Source: CAJBLF01 sp964494005
GTDB taxonomy: Bacteria; Patescibacteriota; Gracilibacteria; Absconditabacterales; Absconditicoccaceae
Assembly: GCA_964494005.1 (NCBI GenBank)
Contig: CAZBQE010000016.1
Span: 1 to 17,387, forward strand
Length of the DNA stretch: 17,387 nt
Direction of reading: 5' to 3'
Part shown: piece after piece, positions 15,428 through 17,387 of the stretch
How the letters are laid out: every line of letters starts with the position of its first letter
Numbering within the stretch: position 1 is the first letter of the stretch
Program-made: the position numbers and the translations under genes
Notes under the pieces: model-generated
What the model was told of the DNA's origin: nothing
Seen by the model: only the letters and a program-made list of their open reading frames with translations
The model's database searches: none

Positions 15428-16669
15428 ATGTTCAAAAAACTAAATAAAGCCCTAGCAAAACCAGTAATTCGATTTATCAAACTCTATCAATATACCCTCT
15501 CACCAGACAAATGATTACCGTCATTTTGGCTTAAAGGAAAAATTTGTGCACACGAACCACATTGTAGCAAATACAGCATTCAAGTTCTCAAAAGATATGG
15601 ATTTCGACCCGGAATTTTTTATGCTGGAGATAGAGTTTTACATTGCACGGCAAGTATGACCAAACACTATGATCCCGCACATTACAAAATCGTATTTTTT
15701 TCCTCAGCGCCGATAGGCGTGCCTTTTTTGGAACAATTAGCCAATGATAAAAGATTTGAAGTAGTAGGCATCGTGACACAATGCGACAAGCCCGCAGGCA
15801 GATGAATGGAAATGTGTGAAAATATCATCAAACAATGCGGAAAAACATTAATTGAAAATTGACGTGTCCTCGAAGGAGGGAAATTGAAAACAAAATGAAA
15901 TGAAGTCCGGCAAGACAGGATTGAAAATTGTATAACCACCCCAGAAAAATTAAATCCGGAAAAATCCGAGGAAGGACGCCAATTCACAGAACGACTCAAA
16001 GAAAAAAATCCAGATTTTTTGGTTGTTATCGCCTATGGAAAAATCATTCCACAAGCGATTCTCGATATCCCAAATATCGCACCAATTAACGTTCATGGAT
16101 CAATATTGCCAAAATACCGTGGTGCTTCCCCTATCCAATCTACCTTATTGAATAATGATAAAGAAACCGGAATTACCATCATGAAAATGGACGCAACGAT
16201 GGACACCGGAAATATGATCGACATTCTCAGATTCACGATACCATTTAGTCGAACAACCAAAGACATTATCGATGAAATGAAAAAAATAGGACCAAAGTTT
16301 TTGAACAATACGCTTTGGAAATTCTGAAAAAAAATATTAGGAGAAGTGGAACAGAATGAAGACAAAGCAACCTATTGTGGCAAAATTGAAAAAGAATCCT
16401 GACTGATTGACCCACGAAAAGATTCCATCGAAACGATCTACAACAAATACCGTGCCTACACTCTCCGACCTAAAATCTATTTTATACTTAATGGGAAAAG
16501 AATCATCATCGAAAAATTAAAACTCGACGAACCAATATACAATAGCAATGACGAAGTACCATTATTCCAAGATAAAGAACTACATCCAGCAATAAAAAAC
16601 ATACTATTGAAGCCCGAAGGAAAAAAAACTATAGAACGAAAAGAGTTCTTGAATTGATACATGAAATAA
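15428..16669 (+). CDS. fmt: YidD-Fmt fusion: membrane insertion factor plus methionyl-tRNA formyltransferase
   Basis: One 413-residue frame, with no TAA or TAG inside, joins two normally separate proteins. Residues 1-84 match YidD: an amphipathic start, FIKLYQYTLSPDKG, CAHEPHCSKYSIQVLKRYGF, GDRVLHC and HYDPA. From about residue 85, HYKIVFFSSAPIGVPFLEQL, VGIVTQCDKPAGRG, AYGKIIPQ, INVHGSILPKYRGASPIQ and MDATMDTG give Fmt with its Asn, His and Asp catalytic residues. YidD assists insertion of membrane proteins. Fmt formylates initiator Met-tRNA. The Fmt part has a repeat-derived insert of about 25 residues after the PAGRG motif. CGA at 16466 gives RAYTLxPKIYF, where the family has the W of PWP. 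No start codon or RBS is seen at the domain junction. Confidence 0.9.
15848..15930 (+). repeat. in-frame dispersed repeat inside fmt (copy 2)
   Basis: Positions 15881-15930 match gatA 1130-1081 at 47 of 50 bases, read in the same frame (KLKTKGNEV, QDRIEN). The upstream flank TTAATTGAAAATTG (15848-15861) also matches gatA. In fmt it is separated from the core by an extra 25 nt (15862-15886) that gatA lacks. The whole lies in a loop between PAGRG and the TTPEKLN segment. Confidence 0.82.
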
Positions 16670-16719
16670 GTATACTACCAGTAAGTCAACTAATATTTTT
16701 TACTATTTATTCATCAAAA

Positions 16720-17283
16720 ATGCTATTCGATTTCCAAGCATTCATTGAGGAACTAAGAGAAAAACCAGAAAAAAAACAGATCGTAGAAAAATACGAAACA
16801 CTTTTTTGACCTGTTCAAGGAGATATCAAGGATCAATTACGATATACGGAATACTTAACAAAATTTGAGCCATTACCCTATGAAACACCAGAAGAATTAA
16901 AAAACGATTTTGACCGGGATCTTTTGCAACAATTAGTCATAGGATCATTTAGTAGTGATTACGAACTCAAAAAAGAAGAAAATAAAAAAGAAAAAGAACT
17001 CTACATAGCCGTAAAAAGCGGAGAGCAAAGCGTAGTCAAAACTGTTTCAGAATTACGATCATTCCAAATTCTCAGATTATACGAAATCTACATCGAAGAA
17101 CAGATGAATCTCCATGCACTCAAAGCTGAAGACGAGAACGAAAAAAACACCATCGACCAAGAAAGAGAGATGAGACTCAAGAGACGAGACGCAGTGAGAC
17201 AAACTATCGATAGAGAAGAATTAGGAGAAAAAGCAAAAGAAGAAAAGAAAGGCAAAATGGAAGATTTGATGGGACAATTATAG
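16720..17283 (+). CDS. highly charged, helical protein of unknown function
   Basis: A 187-residue protein that I do not recognise. It starts MLFDFQAFIEELREKPEKKQ and has one TGA-Gly near residue 30. The middle is mixed (GDIKDQLRYTEYL, FEPLPYETPEELKNDF). The C-terminal 100 residues are very rich in Glu, Lys and Arg (KKEENKKEKELYIAVKSGEQ, ERRMRLKRRD-like), suggesting long helices or a coiled coil. There is no signal peptide or membrane segment. It lies 50 bp after fmt in the same direction. TACTAT at 16701-16706 could be a -10 box of its own, and a clear terminator follows. The N-terminal ATG at 16720 is the first in frame; no Shine-Dalgarno precedes it. Confidence 0.75.
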
Positions 17284-17303
17284 AACATACATATTTACGA
17301 GAG

Positions 17304-17334
17304 AAAACTCTGCAACAATGCAGAGTTTTTTTTA
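17304..17334 (+). terminator. Rho-independent terminator
   Basis: AAAACTCTGCA (17304-17314), loop ACAA, then TGCAGAGTTTT (17319-17329), continuing into a run of eight T from 17326. It lies 20 bp after the stop of the preceding gene. The last 53 bases of the window contain no feature that I can support. Confidence 0.9.
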
Positions 17335-17387
17335 TTCTCCTTTAATTTAAAGGATGGGGACAACGAAGTGGTGGATGATTTTAAAAA

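Overview
The window is AT-rich bacterial DNA from a lineage with a changed genetic code. Every protein-coding gene that I can recognise is continuous only if TGA is read as glycine. This is translation table 25, known from the Patescibacteria/CPR groups Gracilibacteria and Absconditabacteria (SR1). Examples are the GatA amidase signature, the SecA Walker A loop and the SecA zinc tail, where TGA falls on invariant glycines. Conventional ORF calling would break these genes into pieces. A second change is likely: CGA falls repeatedly where families conserve Trp or another aromatic residue (SecA LDxxWxxHL and FLGL, Fmt PWP, GatA AxFCG), while conserved arginines use AGA, AGG, CGT or CGC. A tRNA-Arg with anticodon GCG, which should read only CGC and CGU, lies in the window and fits this. 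CGA/CGG to Trp has been reported for Absconditabacterales, so I favour that order or a close relative.

Layout. 1-270 (minus): a partial tRNA-Val, a possible tRNA relic and tRNA-Arg(GCG). 381-2341 (minus): gatA behind a small membrane-anchored acidic protein, with a promoter near 2371-2398. 2469-3347 (plus): a multi-pass membrane protein. 3496-6855 (plus): one 1119-residue VirD4/TraG-like ATPase. 6917-11302 (minus): secA followed by an MtaB-type tRNA methylthiotransferase. 11303-12087: promoters, a palindrome, a decayed reading frame and very AT-rich DNA. 12088-12453 (plus): a Lys/Ala-rich histone-H1-like protein with a strong, probably two-way, terminator. 12519-15221 (minus): holA, a secreted coiled-coil-like protein, a glutamate-racemase-like protein without catalytic cysteines, and a chorismate mutase broken by a TAA. 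15428-16669 (plus): a YidD-Fmt fusion. 16720-17283 (plus): a charged helical protein of unknown function, then a terminator.

How the genes connect. The set is mostly translation (tRNAs, GatA, Fmt, MtaB), membrane-protein biogenesis (SecA, YidD), replication (HolA) and DNA handling (VirD4-like ATPase, H1-like protein). The most unusual feature beyond the code is short dispersed repeats lying inside conserved genes. A 50-bp element with 47/50 identity sits in gatA and in the fmt part of the fusion, in the same reading frame in both. A second short element is shared in-frame between mtaB and the racemase-like gene, and a relative of it supplies the mtaB stop codon. This resembles the way Rickettsia palindromic elements enter genes, here in a genome where the insert is open only because TGA is sense.
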